Shown: piece after piece, positions 56,153 to 64,000 of the stretch
Layout of the letters: every line of letters begins with the position of its first letter
Position numbering within the stretch: position 1 is the stretch's first letter
Source: Microbacterium oryzae
GTDB lineage: Bacteria > Actinomycetota > Actinomycetes > Actinomycetales > Microbacteriaceae
Assembly (NCBI RefSeq): GCF_030406385.1
Contig: NZ_JAUEPM010000001.1
Coordinates: forward strand, 558,001 to 622,000
Reading direction: 5' to 3'
Length of the DNA stretch: 64,000 nucleotides
Made by a program: the position numbers and the translations under genes
Notes under the pieces: generated by a model
What the model was told of the DNA's origin: nothing
Seen by the model: only the letters and a program-made list of their open reading frames with translations
The model's database searches: none

Positions 56153-57340
56153 GTGACCGCAGAACCGTCGTGGACGCCGGCGCCGCGCGGCGGCCTCATC
56201 CCCCTGCAGCCGATGGGATTCGGCACCGTGCTCGGGCGCTCGTTCGCCGCCCTGCGCGGCAACCCGCGGGTGCTCCTCGGCTTCGCGGTGGTCGTGCAGA
56301 TGGTCTCCTCCATCATCGGCGTGGTGGTCATCGGCGCGGTGGCTTTCGCCGCGATGTCGCGGCTCGACACCGTCGAGGAGATGTCGGAGGACTTCGACCT
56401 CATCGCGGCGGGTGCGACCCTCGTCACCGTGCTCGCCACCATCGCCGTCGCGCTCGTGCTCGGTGTGCTCGGCGTGATCGTGCAGGCCGTGGTCGTGGGC
56501 GAGGTGGCGTACGCGTCCCTCGGCGAGCGCGCGACGCTCGGCACCCTCTGGCGCCGCGTGCGCCCCGTCCTCTGGCGCCTCATCGGGTACTACCTGCTCA
56601 TCACCGCGGCCGTCGCCGTCGTGGTCGCCGCCCTCGTGGCGATCGTCGCCGCGCTCGCCGCGCTCGAGACCTGGATGGCCGTGGTCTTCGGCATCGTCGC
56701 GTTTCTCGGCGCCCTCGTGCTGTACGCCTGGCTCGCCACCAAGCTGTTCATCGTGCCGAGTGCGATCATCCTCGAGCAGATCGGGGTCGGCCGCGGCATC
56801 CGACGGTCGTGGCAGCTCACCCGCGGCCGGTTCTGGCCGACGTTCGGCATCATCGTCCTCATCGCGACGATCATGAACGTCGCCTCCTCGGTCGTGGGTC
56901 TGCCCTTCTCCTTCCTCGGCACCGCGGTCTCCAGCGTCTTCGTCCCCACCGGTGCGCCGGAGGCCTCGGCCGCCATCGCGTTCGCGCTGACGATCGCGGC
57001 CAGCCAGATCGTCACCCTCGTCGTCGCCTCCGTCACCGTCGTCGTCCAGGCCACCTCCTCCGCGCTGGTCTACATCGACGCTCGCATGCGCCAGGAGGGC
57101 CTCGACCTGCGCATGCAGGCGTACGTGGAGCGACGCGACAGCGGCCAGGCACCGCTGTCCGATCCCTACGCCTACGACCCCGCCGCCATCGCTCCCCCGC
57201 GGATCCCTCAGTCCTGGGCGCCGTCGACGTACGGGCAGCAGATCCCGCCCTACGGACAGCCCCCCGCATACGGCCAGCAGATCCCGCCCGCCGGCGAACC
57301 CGGCGAGAAGGCCCCCGGCTCGGGGGCATCCTCGTCGTGA
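56153..57340 (+). CDS. Multi-span membrane protein (glycerophosphodiesterase membrane-domain-like)
   Basis: GTG 56153 is chosen because GGGAGGGA lies six bases before it; an ATG at 56102 is the alternative. The protein has 395 residues. A short N-terminal stretch (SWTPAPRGGLIPLQPMGFG) leads into about six membrane spans. RGIRRSWQLTRGRFWPTFGI is typical of the membrane domain that precedes some glycerophosphoryl diester phosphodiesterases, but no catalytic domain follows. The last 60 residues are Pro/Gln/Tyr-rich repeats (YGQQIPP, YGQPPAYGQQIPP). It begins an operon of five genes, and its stop overlaps the next GTG. Confidence 0.78.
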   Translation: MTAEPSWTPAPRGGLIPLQPMGFGTVLGRSFAALRGNPRVLLGFAVVVQMVSSIIGVVVIGAVAFAAMSRLDTVEEMSEDFDLIAAGATLVTVLATIAVALVLGVLGVIVQAVVVGEVAYASLGERATLGTLWRRVRPVLWRLIGYYLLITAAVAVVVAALVAIVAALAALETWMAVVFGIVAFLGALVLYAWLATKLFIVPSAIILEQIGVGRGIRRSWQLTRGRFWPTFGIIVLIATIMNVASSVVGLPFSFLGTAVSSVFVPTGAPEASAAIAFALTIAASQIVTLVVASVTVVVQATSSALVYIDARMRQEGLDLRMQAYVERRDSGQAPLSDPYAYDPAAIAPPRIPQSWAPSTYGQQIPPYGQPPAYGQQIPPAGEPGEKAPGSGASSS

Positions 57341-58002
57341 TCGTGGCCGTGACCGCGGCGCTCGCGTCGCTCCCCGACGGGGACGAGGCGCGCGACTGGG
57401 CGGAGGAGGAGCTCTCGGACCCGGTCTATCGCGTGGCCGAGCCCACGCTGTTCGACCGCATCGCCGGCGTCATCGGCGACGTCATCGCGCGCATCCTCGA
57501 GCCGCAGGCCGGAAGCGAGTGGAGTCCGCTCCTGGCGATCATCGTGACGGCGGTCGTCGCCGCGCTCGTCGTGTGCGCGTTCTTCATCTGGGGCCGCCCG
57601 CGCTCCGCGCATCGGATCGCCGAGCGCTCCGCGCCGCTGTTCGGGGAGTCCGACGCGCGCTCCGCCGCGGCGCTGCGGGCGTCGGCGGCGCGGCTCGCGG
57701 CGGCGGGCGACTGGGGCGCGGCGGCCATCGACCGATTCCGCGCCCTGGCCAGGAGCCTCGACGAGCGCGGGCTGGTGGCCCTCTCCCCCGGCACCACCGC
57801 GCGTGGCGTGGCGACGATGGCCGCGCGGCCCTTCCCTGCCCACGCCGACGAGCTGGCCGCCGCCGCCGACGCGTTCGACGACGTGCGCTATCTGCACCGT
57901 GCGGCCTCGTCGGCGGCCTACGAGCGGATGGCCCGGCTGGACGATGCGCTCGCCGCCGCGCGCCCCCTGGCGGTCCCGGTTGCAGCGGGGGCGGAGCGGT
58001 GA
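57337..58002 (+). CDS. DUF4129-domain membrane protein
   Basis: A 221-residue protein starting at GTG (GTGA overlap). A hydrophobic N-terminus, one more span (about 67-87) and a cytoplasmic part carrying the DUF4129 stretch AAGDWGAAAIDRFRALARSLDERG are visible. The family is found next to MoxR, DUF58 and DUF4350 genes, exactly as here, and is thought to serve that complex. Its molecular role is unknown. Confidence 0.8.
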   Translation: MIVAVTAALASLPDGDEARDWAEEELSDPVYRVAEPTLFDRIAGVIGDVIARILEPQAGSEWSPLLAIIVTAVVAALVVCAFFIWGRPRSAHRIAERSAPLFGESDARSAAALRASAARLAAAGDWGAAAIDRFRALARSLDERGLVALSPGTTARGVATMAARPFPAHADELAAAADAFDDVRYLHRAASSAAYERMARLDDALAAARPLAVPVAAGAER

Positions 58003-58027
58003 GCGGCACCGCACCGGAAGCGGCACG

Positions 58028-59194
58028 GTGAGCGGGCAGCCGAGCGTGTCGGCCGCCCCGTCGGCGACCGCACGCCGCCGACGGGTGGCGGGATGGTCCG
58101 CCCTGGTCATCGCGTTCATCGTCGGCGGCCTCGTGCTGGTCCTGGTGAGCCCCGACGAGTGGTCGGAGCGCCCGCCGCTCGATGCCGCCTCTCCCGCTCC
58201 CGACGGCGCGCGGGCGATCGTGCGGCTTCTCGAGGATCGCGCGGGCGTCGAGGTCGTCGTCGCGACGGGTCTCGACGAGGCCATCGCCCATGCCGACGCC
58301 GGCGGCACCCTGGCGCTGGGGGCGACCACTCCCCTCGCCGATGCGGATGTGCGTCGTCTCGTCTCCGCCGCGGACGACGTCGTGCTGCTGTCCCCCGCCG
58401 CCCGCGACCTGCGCCTTCTCTTCGACGGTGCGGCCTTCCGCGCTCGCGGCGACGGCGGGGAGGTCGCCCCCTCCTGCTCCCTGGCGGCTGCGAGCCGCGC
58501 GGGGGCGATCGTGCCCGGCGCCGCGTACGCACCCGGCGACTCGAACGGATGCTATCCCGTGACGGAGGGCGCGTGGGCGCTCCTCACCTCGCCCACGGGC
58601 GACCGCGCCGCCGTCGACGGCACAGCGCTCCTCGCCAATGAGCACCTCGACCGCGCGGGGAACGCAGCGCTCGCTCTCGCGCTCCTCGGCGGCGGCGAGC
58701 GCGTCGTCTGGTACCTGCCGACAGACGCCGACGCGGCCGCTGAGCCGAAGACCCTCGGCGAGCTCACCCCGGCCTGGGTGACGCCCGCCATCGTGCTCGC
58801 CGCTCTCGGCGTCGTGGTCGCGGGCCTCTGGCGCGGGCGCCGGTTCGGTCCGCTCGTCGCGGAGAACCTGCCCGTCACGGTTCGAGCCGGCGAGACGATG
58901 GAGGGACGCGCACGGCTCTACGCCCGCGCGGCCGACTCCCGGCACGCCGCGCACCTCCTCGGCCGGGGCGCGGAGCGCCGGATGGCCCGCCGGCTGGGCC
59001 TGCCGCGCTCGGCCTCGAGCGAGCAGATCGCCGACGCAGCCGCGGCCCGGCTGCGTGCCGAGCCCACGGCCATCCTCGCTCTTCTCCTCGCCGAGCCGCA
59101 GCGCGACCGGGAGCTCGTCGTGTGGGGCGAACGCCTCCGCCATCTCGAGGCGGCCGTCGACGCGGCCGTCCGCACCGAAAGGACGCCATCGTGA
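58028..59194 (+). CDS. DUF4350-domain membrane protein
   Basis: A GTG at 58028 gives 388 residues; the ribosome site (GGAAG) is weak. One span near the start (about 23-43), an extracellular DUF4350 domain (GARAIVRLLEDRAGVEVVVAT, LLANEHLDRAGNAALALALLGGGERVVWY), a second span (about 255-275) and a cytoplasmic tail are seen. It probably assembles with the DUF4129, MoxR and DUF58 proteins around it. The GTGA overlap couples it to the MoxR gene. Confidence 0.8.
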   Translation: MSGQPSVSAAPSATARRRRVAGWSALVIAFIVGGLVLVLVSPDEWSERPPLDAASPAPDGARAIVRLLEDRAGVEVVVATGLDEAIAHADAGGTLALGATTPLADADVRRLVSAADDVVLLSPAARDLRLLFDGAAFRARGDGGEVAPSCSLAAASRAGAIVPGAAYAPGDSNGCYPVTEGAWALLTSPTGDRAAVDGTALLANEHLDRAGNAALALALLGGGERVVWYLPTDADAAAEPKTLGELTPAWVTPAIVLAALGVVVAGLWRGRRFGPLVAENLPVTVRAGETMEGRARLYARAADSRHAAHLLGRGAERRMARRLGLPRSASSEQIADAAAARLRAEPTAILALLLAEPQRDRELVVWGERLRHLEAAVDAAVRTERTPS

Positions 59195-60174
59195 CCGACA
59201 CGCCCTCCCTCGACACGCCTGCTCCCGACCCCGCCGCCCTGCGGGAGGCCGTCGAACGCGTCCGCACGGAGGTCGCCAAGGCCGTCGTGGGGCAGGACGC
59301 AGCGGTGAGCGGGCTGCTCGTGGCCCTGCTGGCCCGCGGGCACGTGCTCCTCGAGGGAGTCCCCGGTGTCGCGAAGACCCTGCTCGTGCGCTCCTTCAGC
59401 CGCGCTCTCGGCCTCGACACCAAGCGCGTGCAGTTCACGCCCGATCTGATGCCGGGCGACGTCTCCGGCTCGCTCGTCTACGATTCCCGATCGGGCGAGT
59501 TCGAGTTCCGGGAGGGCCCGGTCTTCACCCATGTGCTCCTCGCCGACGAGATCAACCGCACCCCGCCGAAGACGCAGGCCGCGCTGCTCGAGGCGATGGA
59601 GGAGCGGCAGGTGTCTGCCGACGGCGTGACGCGCTCGCTGCCCTCGCCCTTCCTCGTGGCAGCCACGCAGAATCCGATCGAGCACGAGGGCACGTACACG
59701 CTCCCCGAGGCCCAGCTCGATCGCTTCCTCATGAAGCTCGTCGTCGAGGTGCCACCGCGTGAAGCGGAGGTCGCGGTGCTGCGGCGTCACGCCGACGGGT
59801 TCTCGCCGCGTGCGCTGGAGGGCGTCGCCGCGGCTCTCACCACGGTCGACATCGAAGCCGCGCAGCGCGCGGCCGACGCCGTCGCCGTGGACGACGACGT
59901 GCTCGCCTACATCGTCGACCTCGCCCGCGCCACGCGCCGGAGCCCATCTGTGCAGCTGGGCGCGAGCCCGCGCGCGGCCACGGCGCTGCTGGCGGCGGCG
60001 AAGGCGTGGGCATGGCTCGGCAGCTATCCGGCCGTCACCCCCGATCACGTCCAGGCCATGATCATCCCCGTCTGGCGGCACCGGATCCGGCTCGCCGCCG
60101 ATGCCGAGATCGAGGGCGTCTCCGCGCAGGCCGTGCTCACGGCCGTGCTGCAGCAGACGCCCGTGCCGCTCTGA
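59191..60174 (+). CDS. MoxR-family AAA+ ATPase
   Basis: A 327-residue AAA ATPase with Walker A GVPGVAKT at 56-63, Walker B VLLADEINR, sensor ATQNPIEHEGTY and the lid FLMKLVVEVPPREAE. MoxR proteins act as chaperones for metal insertion or complex assembly and often pair with DUF58 proteins. It starts at GTG with GAAAGGA before it, and its partner follows after 11 bases. Confidence 0.93.
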   Translation: MTDTPSLDTPAPDPAALREAVERVRTEVAKAVVGQDAAVSGLLVALLARGHVLLEGVPGVAKTLLVRSFSRALGLDTKRVQFTPDLMPGDVSGSLVYDSRSGEFEFREGPVFTHVLLADEINRTPPKTQAALLEAMEERQVSADGVTRSLPSPFLVAATQNPIEHEGTYTLPEAQLDRFLMKLVVEVPPREAEVAVLRRHADGFSPRALEGVAAALTTVDIEAAQRAADAVAVDDDVLAYIVDLARATRRSPSVQLGASPRAATALLAAAKAWAWLGSYPAVTPDHVQAMIIPVWRHRIRLAADAEIEGVSAQAVLTAVLQQTPVPL

Positions 60175-60185
60175 TCGGCTGACGG

Positions 60186-61496
60186 ATGCACGTCACCGGC
60201 CGGCTCGCGGCTCTCGCCGCCTTCGGGATCGTCCCCGTGGTGCTCCTCGGCGCCGCGGGCGCCGACCCGTGGCTCGTACTGGCCGTCTGGGTGGCGGTGT
60301 GCACGGCGGCGGTCGCCGTCGACGTCGCAGCGGCAGCCGACCCCCGTGCGCTGCGGATGGATCGGGCGATCCCGCCACGGGTGCGCCTGGGCGAGGCGGC
60401 GGAGGCGGTCGTGCGCCTCGTCAACACCGGCAGTCGGCGCCTGCGCGGCTGGGTGCGAGACGGATGGCAGCCGACTGCCGGCGCCCAGCCCGCCCGTCTG
60501 GCTGTGGACGTGCCGCCCGGCGAGACGCGCTCGCTGCGCGTCCGCCTCGCCCCGCGGCGGCGCGGCGAGCTCCGCACTGCGTTCGTGGCGGTGCGGAGCA
60601 CGGGCCCCCTCGGACTCGCGGGGCGTCAGCGCGTGCTCGACGCGCCAGGGGCCATCCGCGTGCTTCCGCCGTTCCGCAGCCGACGCCACCTTCCCAGTCG
60701 CATCGCGCGGCTGCGGGAGCTCGATGGGAGCACGAGCGTGCAGATGCGGGGGCAGGGCACGGAGTTCGACTCCCTCCGCCCCTACGTCCGCGGCGACGAC
60801 GTGCGCTCGATCGACTGGCGGGCCACCGCCCGCGCGGGCACGACGATGCTGCGCACGTGGCGGCCCGAGCGCGATCGCCACATCGTGGTCGTCCTGGACA
60901 CCGGACGGACGGCGGCCGCGCGCGTAGGCGACAGCACCCGCCTCGACGCCGCCGTCGAGGCGGCGCTCCTCCTCGCGGCGCTCGCGCAGCGCGCGGGCGA
61001 TCACGTGCACCTCGTCGCGTTCGACCGGCGCGTGCGCGCGCGGGTGAGCGGCGCCGAGGGGCCGGCGCTGCTCCCCGCTCTCGTCGACGCCCTCTCGCCG
61101 GTGGACGCGCAGCTCATCGACACCGACTGGGATGCCGCGCTCGCGCAGGCGCGGCGGCTCGCTCCGCACCCGTCGCTCCTCGTGCTGCTCACCGCCCAGG
61201 AGTCGTCGGATGCCGCGCGCGGGTTCCTCGGCGCGCTGCCCGGCGCCGCGCGCCGAGGGACGACCGTGCTCGTCGCGTCGGCGACCGACTCCACGCCCGC
61301 CGACGCGGCCCGCGGCCACGGCACGTCGGATGCGCTGTACCGCGCGGCGGCCGCGGAGGCCGCGCTGGCCGCCGTCGATCAGGTGGCCAGGGCCGTCGAG
61401 CGGGCGGGCGCGCAGGCGCTGACCGCGCCGCCGGATGACCTGCCGCCGCGGCTGGCCGACCGGTACCTCGACCTCAAGCGCACGGGCCGCCTGTGA
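60186..61496 (+). CDS. DUF58 (VWA-like) protein
   Basis: A 436-residue protein. Two N-terminal spans (about 5-23, 25-45) precede an extracellular or beta-rich section and the DUF58 signature EFDSLRPYVRGDDVRSIDWRA. A VWA-like domain with VVLDTGRTAAA follows. DUF58 proteins are the usual partners of MoxR. The operon ends with a long hairpin. Confidence 0.88.
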   Translation: MHVTGRLAALAAFGIVPVVLLGAAGADPWLVLAVWVAVCTAAVAVDVAAAADPRALRMDRAIPPRVRLGEAAEAVVRLVNTGSRRLRGWVRDGWQPTAGAQPARLAVDVPPGETRSLRVRLAPRRRGELRTAFVAVRSTGPLGLAGRQRVLDAPGAIRVLPPFRSRRHLPSRIARLRELDGSTSVQMRGQGTEFDSLRPYVRGDDVRSIDWRATARAGTTMLRTWRPERDRHIVVVLDTGRTAAARVGDSTRLDAAVEAALLLAALAQRAGDHVHLVAFDRRVRARVSGAEGPALLPALVDALSPVDAQLIDTDWDAALAQARRLAPHPSLLVLLTAQESSDAARGFLGALPGAARRGTTVLVASATDSTPADAARGHGTSDALYRAAAAEAALAAVDQVARAVERAGAQALTAPPDDLPPRLADRYLDLKRTGRL

Positions 61497-61498
61497 GA

Positions 61499-61538
61499 CG
61501 AGAGCCGGCCCCGGGGGATCCCCCGGGGCCGGCTCTCG
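61499..61538. terminator. Perfect 40-base palindromic terminator
   Basis: The 40 bases are a perfect palindrome (arms 20 bp; outer CGAGAGCCGG) that can form a long hairpin on either strand. It lies between the convergent DUF58 and katG stops. Confidence 0.9.
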
Positions 61539-61548
61539 TGCGGGCGGG

Positions 61549-63816
61549 TCAGCCCCTGAGGTCGAAGCGGTCGAGCTCCGTGACCTTCGTCCACGCCTTC
61601 ACGAAGTCGTGCACGAACTTGGTCGTCGCGTCGTCGGAGGCGTACACCTCGGCGACCGCGCGCAGCTCCGAGTTGGAGCCGAAGACGAGGTCCACGCGGG
61701 TGCCTCGGCCGAAGACCTCGCCGGTCTCGTCGTCGGTGGCCTCGAAGGCGTGCTTGCCCGGGTCGAGCGGACGCCACGTCCTGCCGAGGTCGAGCAGGTT
61801 CACGAAGAAGTCGTTCGTGAGCACACCGGGGCGGTCGGTGAACACGCCGTAGGGCGAGCCGTCCCAGTTCGCGCCCAGCACGCGCAGACCGCCCACGAGC
61901 ACCGTCATCTCCGGCGCGCTGAGCGTGAGCAGGTGCGCCTTGTCGATGAGGAGGTACTCGGCGGGGAGCGTCGCGTCGGGGCCCGCGTAGTTGCGGAAGC
62001 CGTCGGCGATGGGCTCCAGGTAGCCGAACGAGTCGACGTCGGTCTGCTCCTGCGTGGCGTCGGTGCGCCCCGGACGGAACGGCACGCGCACCTCCACGCC
62101 GGCCTCGCCCGCTGCCTTCTCGACCGCCGCGTTGCCGGCGAGCACGAGCAGGTCGGCGAGCGACACGCGCTTCCCGCCCTGCTGCTCGGCGTCGAACGCG
62201 GCCTTGATCTCCTCGAGCGCCGACAGCACGGTGGCGAGCTGAGCGGGGTTGTTGACCGCCCAGTCCTTCTGCGGGGCGAGGCGGATGCGCGCGCCGTTCA
62301 CGCCGCCGCGCTTGTCGCCGCCGCGGAAGGTGGACGCCGCCGCCCATGTGGTCGAGACGAGCTGCGACACGGTGAGCCCGGAGGCGAGGATCCGCTCCTT
62401 CAGCGTCACAGCGTCCGCGGCGTCGATGAGCTCGTGGTCCACCGCGGGCAGCGGGTCCTGCCAGATGAGGTCCTCAGCGGGCACCTCGGGGCCGAGGTAG
62501 CGGGCCTTCGGGCCCATGTCGCGGTGCGTGAGCTTGAACCAGGCGCGGGCGAAGGCGTCCGAGAACGCGTCCTGGTCCTCCGCGAAGCGGCGGGCGTGCT
62601 TCGCGAAGCCCGGGTCCTCGCGCAGCGCGATGTCGGTGGTGAGCATGCGCGGCTCGCGACGGCCATCCGAGTGCGCGAGCGGCACGAGGTCGCTGCCGCC
62701 GCCGTTCTTCGGGCGCCACTGCTTGGCGCCGGCGGGGCTCTCCATGAGCTCCCACTCGTAGCCGAACAGGATGTGGAAGAACTCGTTGTCCCAGCGGGTC
62801 GGGTGGTAGGTCCACGTCACCTCGAGGCCGGACGTGATGGTGTCGTCGCCCTTGCCCGAGCCGTGCGAGCTCTTCCAGCCCAGCCCCTGCTCCTCGATCG
62901 AGGCGCCCTCGGGGTCGGCGCCGACATGGGTGTCGGGAGCCGCGCCGTGCGTCTTGCCGAAGGTGTGCCCGCCGGCGATGAGGGCGACCGTCTCGTCGTC
63001 CTCCATGCCCATGCGGCGGAAGGTGGCGCGGATGTCCGCGGCGGCACCGAGCGGATCCGGCACGCCCTCGGGGCCCTCGGGGTTCACGTAGATGAGGCCC
63101 ATGTGCGTGGCCGCGAGCGGCTTGTCGAGCTCGCGCTGACCGCTGAAGCGCTTGTCGCTCCCCAGCCAGATCTTCTCGCCGCCCCAGTACACGTCGTCCT
63201 CCGGCTCCCACACGTCGGCGCGGCCGCCGGCGAAGCCGAAGGTCTTGAAGCCCATCGTCTCGAGCGCCACGTTGCCTGCGAGGATCATGAGGTCGGCCCA
63301 CGAGAGGCTGCGGCCGTACTTCTTCTTGACGGGCCAGAGCAGGCGGCGCGCCTTGTCGAGGTTGGCGTTGTCGGGCCAGCTGTTGAGGGGCGCGAAGCGC
63401 TGCTGCCCCGCCCCGCTCCCGCCGCGGCCGTCGAGGGCGCGGTAGGTGCCGGCGCTGTGCCAGGCCATGCGCACGACGAGCGGGCCGTAGTGCCCGAAGT
63501 CGGCGGGCCACCACGACTGGGACGTCGTGAGGGTCTCGGCGATGTCGGCCTTCACGGCCGCGAGGTCGAGGGTCTGGAACGCCGCGGCGTAGTCGAAGTC
63601 CTCGTCGGCGTACGGGTCGGCGACGGCGGGATTCTTCGCGAGGAGCTTGAGGTTCAGGCGCTCCGGCCACCACTCGCGGTTCGGGTCGCCCTGGGTGGGG
63701 TGGACCAGGTCGCCGCGGGGCTCGCTCGCGGGGAGGTCGGCGGCGGGGAGACGCGTGGTGTCGTCCGCGGCGCCGTCGTGGATGACGGGGCAGCCGGTCA
63801 GGGTGTCGCTGCTCAT
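61549..63816 (-). CDS. katG: Catalase-peroxidase KatG
   Basis: A 755-residue bifunctional haem enzyme. The distal triad is R116, W119 and H120 in [13 protein letters not shown]. The proximal His is in [12 protein letters not shown]. The Trp-Tyr-Met cross-link partners are in [12 protein letters not shown] and RRMGMEDDE. It removes hydrogen peroxide and organic peroxides in the cytoplasm. The ATG has AAAGGA. Its start overlaps the stop of the Fur-family gene upstream, the usual furA-katG arrangement. Confidence 0.96.
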   Translation of the reverse strand: MSSDTLTGCPVIHDGAADDTTRLPAADLPASEPRGDLVHPTQGDPNREWWPERLNLKLLAKNPAVADPYADEDFDYAAAFQTLDLAAVKADIAETLTTSQSWWPADFGHYGPLVVRMAWHSAGTYRALDGRGGSGAGQQRFAPLNSWPDNANLDKARRLLWPVKKKYGRSLSWADLMILAGNVALETMGFKTFGFAGGRADVWEPEDDVYWGGEKIWLGSDKRFSGQRELDKPLAATHMGLIYVNPEGPEGVPDPLGAAADIRATFRRMGMEDDETVALIAGGHTFGKTHGAAPDTHVGADPEGASIEEQGLGWKSSHGSGKGDDTITSGLEVTWTYHPTRWDNEFFHILFGYEWELMESPAGAKQWRPKNGGGSDLVPLAHSDGRREPRMLTTDIALREDPGFAKHARRFAEDQDAFSDAFARAWFKLTHRDMGPKARYLGPEVPAEDLIWQDPLPAVDHELIDAADAVTLKERILASGLTVSQLVSTTWAAASTFRGGDKRGGVNGARIRLAPQKDWAVNNPAQLATVLSALEEIKAAFDAEQQGGKRVSLADLLVLAGNAAVEKAAGEAGVEVRVPFRPGRTDATQEQTDVDSFGYLEPIADGFRNYAGPDATLPAEYLLIDKAHLLTLSAPEMTVLVGGLRVLGANWDGSPYGVFTDRPGVLTNDFFVNLLDLGRTWRPLDPGKHAFEATDDETGEVFGRGTRVDLVFGSNSELRAVAEVYASDDATTKFVHDFVKAWTKVTELDRFDLRG

Positions 63817-64000
63817 GGAGTCCTTTCGATCGGGTGGGGGGAGGTCGCGGAGGCGCAGTCGGGGCACAGGCCCCAGAACGTCACCTCGGCGGTGTGGATG
63901 ACGAAGCCGGTGTCGTGGCCGGGGTGCAGGCACGGGGCGGCCCCCTGCACGCAGTCCACGTCGTCGACGCGGCCGCACGACGTGCACACGGCGTGGTGGT
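63813..64000 (-). CDS. furA: Fur-family regulator (FurA-like), C-terminal part
   Basis: A frame that runs off the right edge encodes at least 62 residues ending ...IERTP and a TGA overlapping the katG ATG. It has the Fur zinc motif [13 protein letters not shown] and a second CPDC pair in TFWGLCPDC, with HTAEVTFWG before it. FurA senses peroxide or iron and represses its own operon with katG. The N-terminal DNA-binding part is outside the window. Confidence 0.85.
   Translation of the reverse strand, partial: HHAVCTSCGRVDDVDCVQGAAPCLHPGHDTGFVIHTAEVTFWGLCPDCASATSPHPIERTP

Overview
The window is high-GC DNA from an actinobacterium, most likely a Microbacterium or a close member of the Microbacteriaceae. 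Three things support this: the gene order mtrA-mtrB-lpqB-comF-hpf with secA nearby, which is the actinobacterial (Rv3240c-Rv3246c) order; a whiB1-type gene next to a PdtaS-type kinase; and pervasive GC-rich codon use with many short-overlap start/stop junctions (ATGA, GTGA, TTGA). Starts with no ribosome site but a TAnnnT hexamer 6-7 bases upstream are common, which fits leaderless transcription in this phylum. I see no tRNA, rRNA, CRISPR array, insertion sequence or phage gene. Both ends cut through genes.

Bases 1-27904 are a plant-polysaccharide and carbon catabolism region. It opens with the 3' part of a rhamnose aldolase/dehydrogenase fusion, rhamnulokinase and a serine hydrolase. Then come an RluA-type pseudouridine synthase, a FadR-type regulator with tandem operators coupled to L-lactate dehydrogenase, a quinone-reductase-like MDR protein, O-acetylhomoserine sulfhydrylase and an atypical M24 protein. 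Next is a LacI regulator facing a three-gene sugar or sugar-acid cassette (Gfo/Idh/MocA oxidoreductase, epimerase/dehydratase, mandelate-racemase-like enolase). A bxl-type cluster follows: ROK regulator, GH3 beta-glycosidase, two permeases and a binding lipoprotein on the minus strand, with a divergent LacI gene and then xylA-xylB. A secreted PL11 rhamnogalacturonan lyase closes the region. Together these would release, import and phosphorylate rhamnose and xylose units from pectin and xylan.

Bases 28043-42557 are housekeeping and regulatory: an NYN-LOTUS RNA-binding protein coupled to a TauE/SafE exporter, a ClpC-like ATPase with a HAIR-like promoter, a DUF2975/HTH membrane module with its own palindromic operator, WhiB, a PdtaS-type kinase, a CpaE-like ATPase with a SAF protein, a small HTH protein, an Rv3235-type protein and an alanine-type aminotransferase.

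Bases 42628-64000 hold secA, a Stealth-family sugar-phosphate transferase with a possible leader peptide, a CpdA-like phosphoesterase, a PadR regulator, a coiled-coil/Gly-rich protein, hpf, comF, lpqB-mtrB-mtrA, a five-gene membrane/MoxR/DUF58 operon, and katG preceded by a Fur-family gene that runs off the window. Long perfect hairpins separate most convergent pairs.
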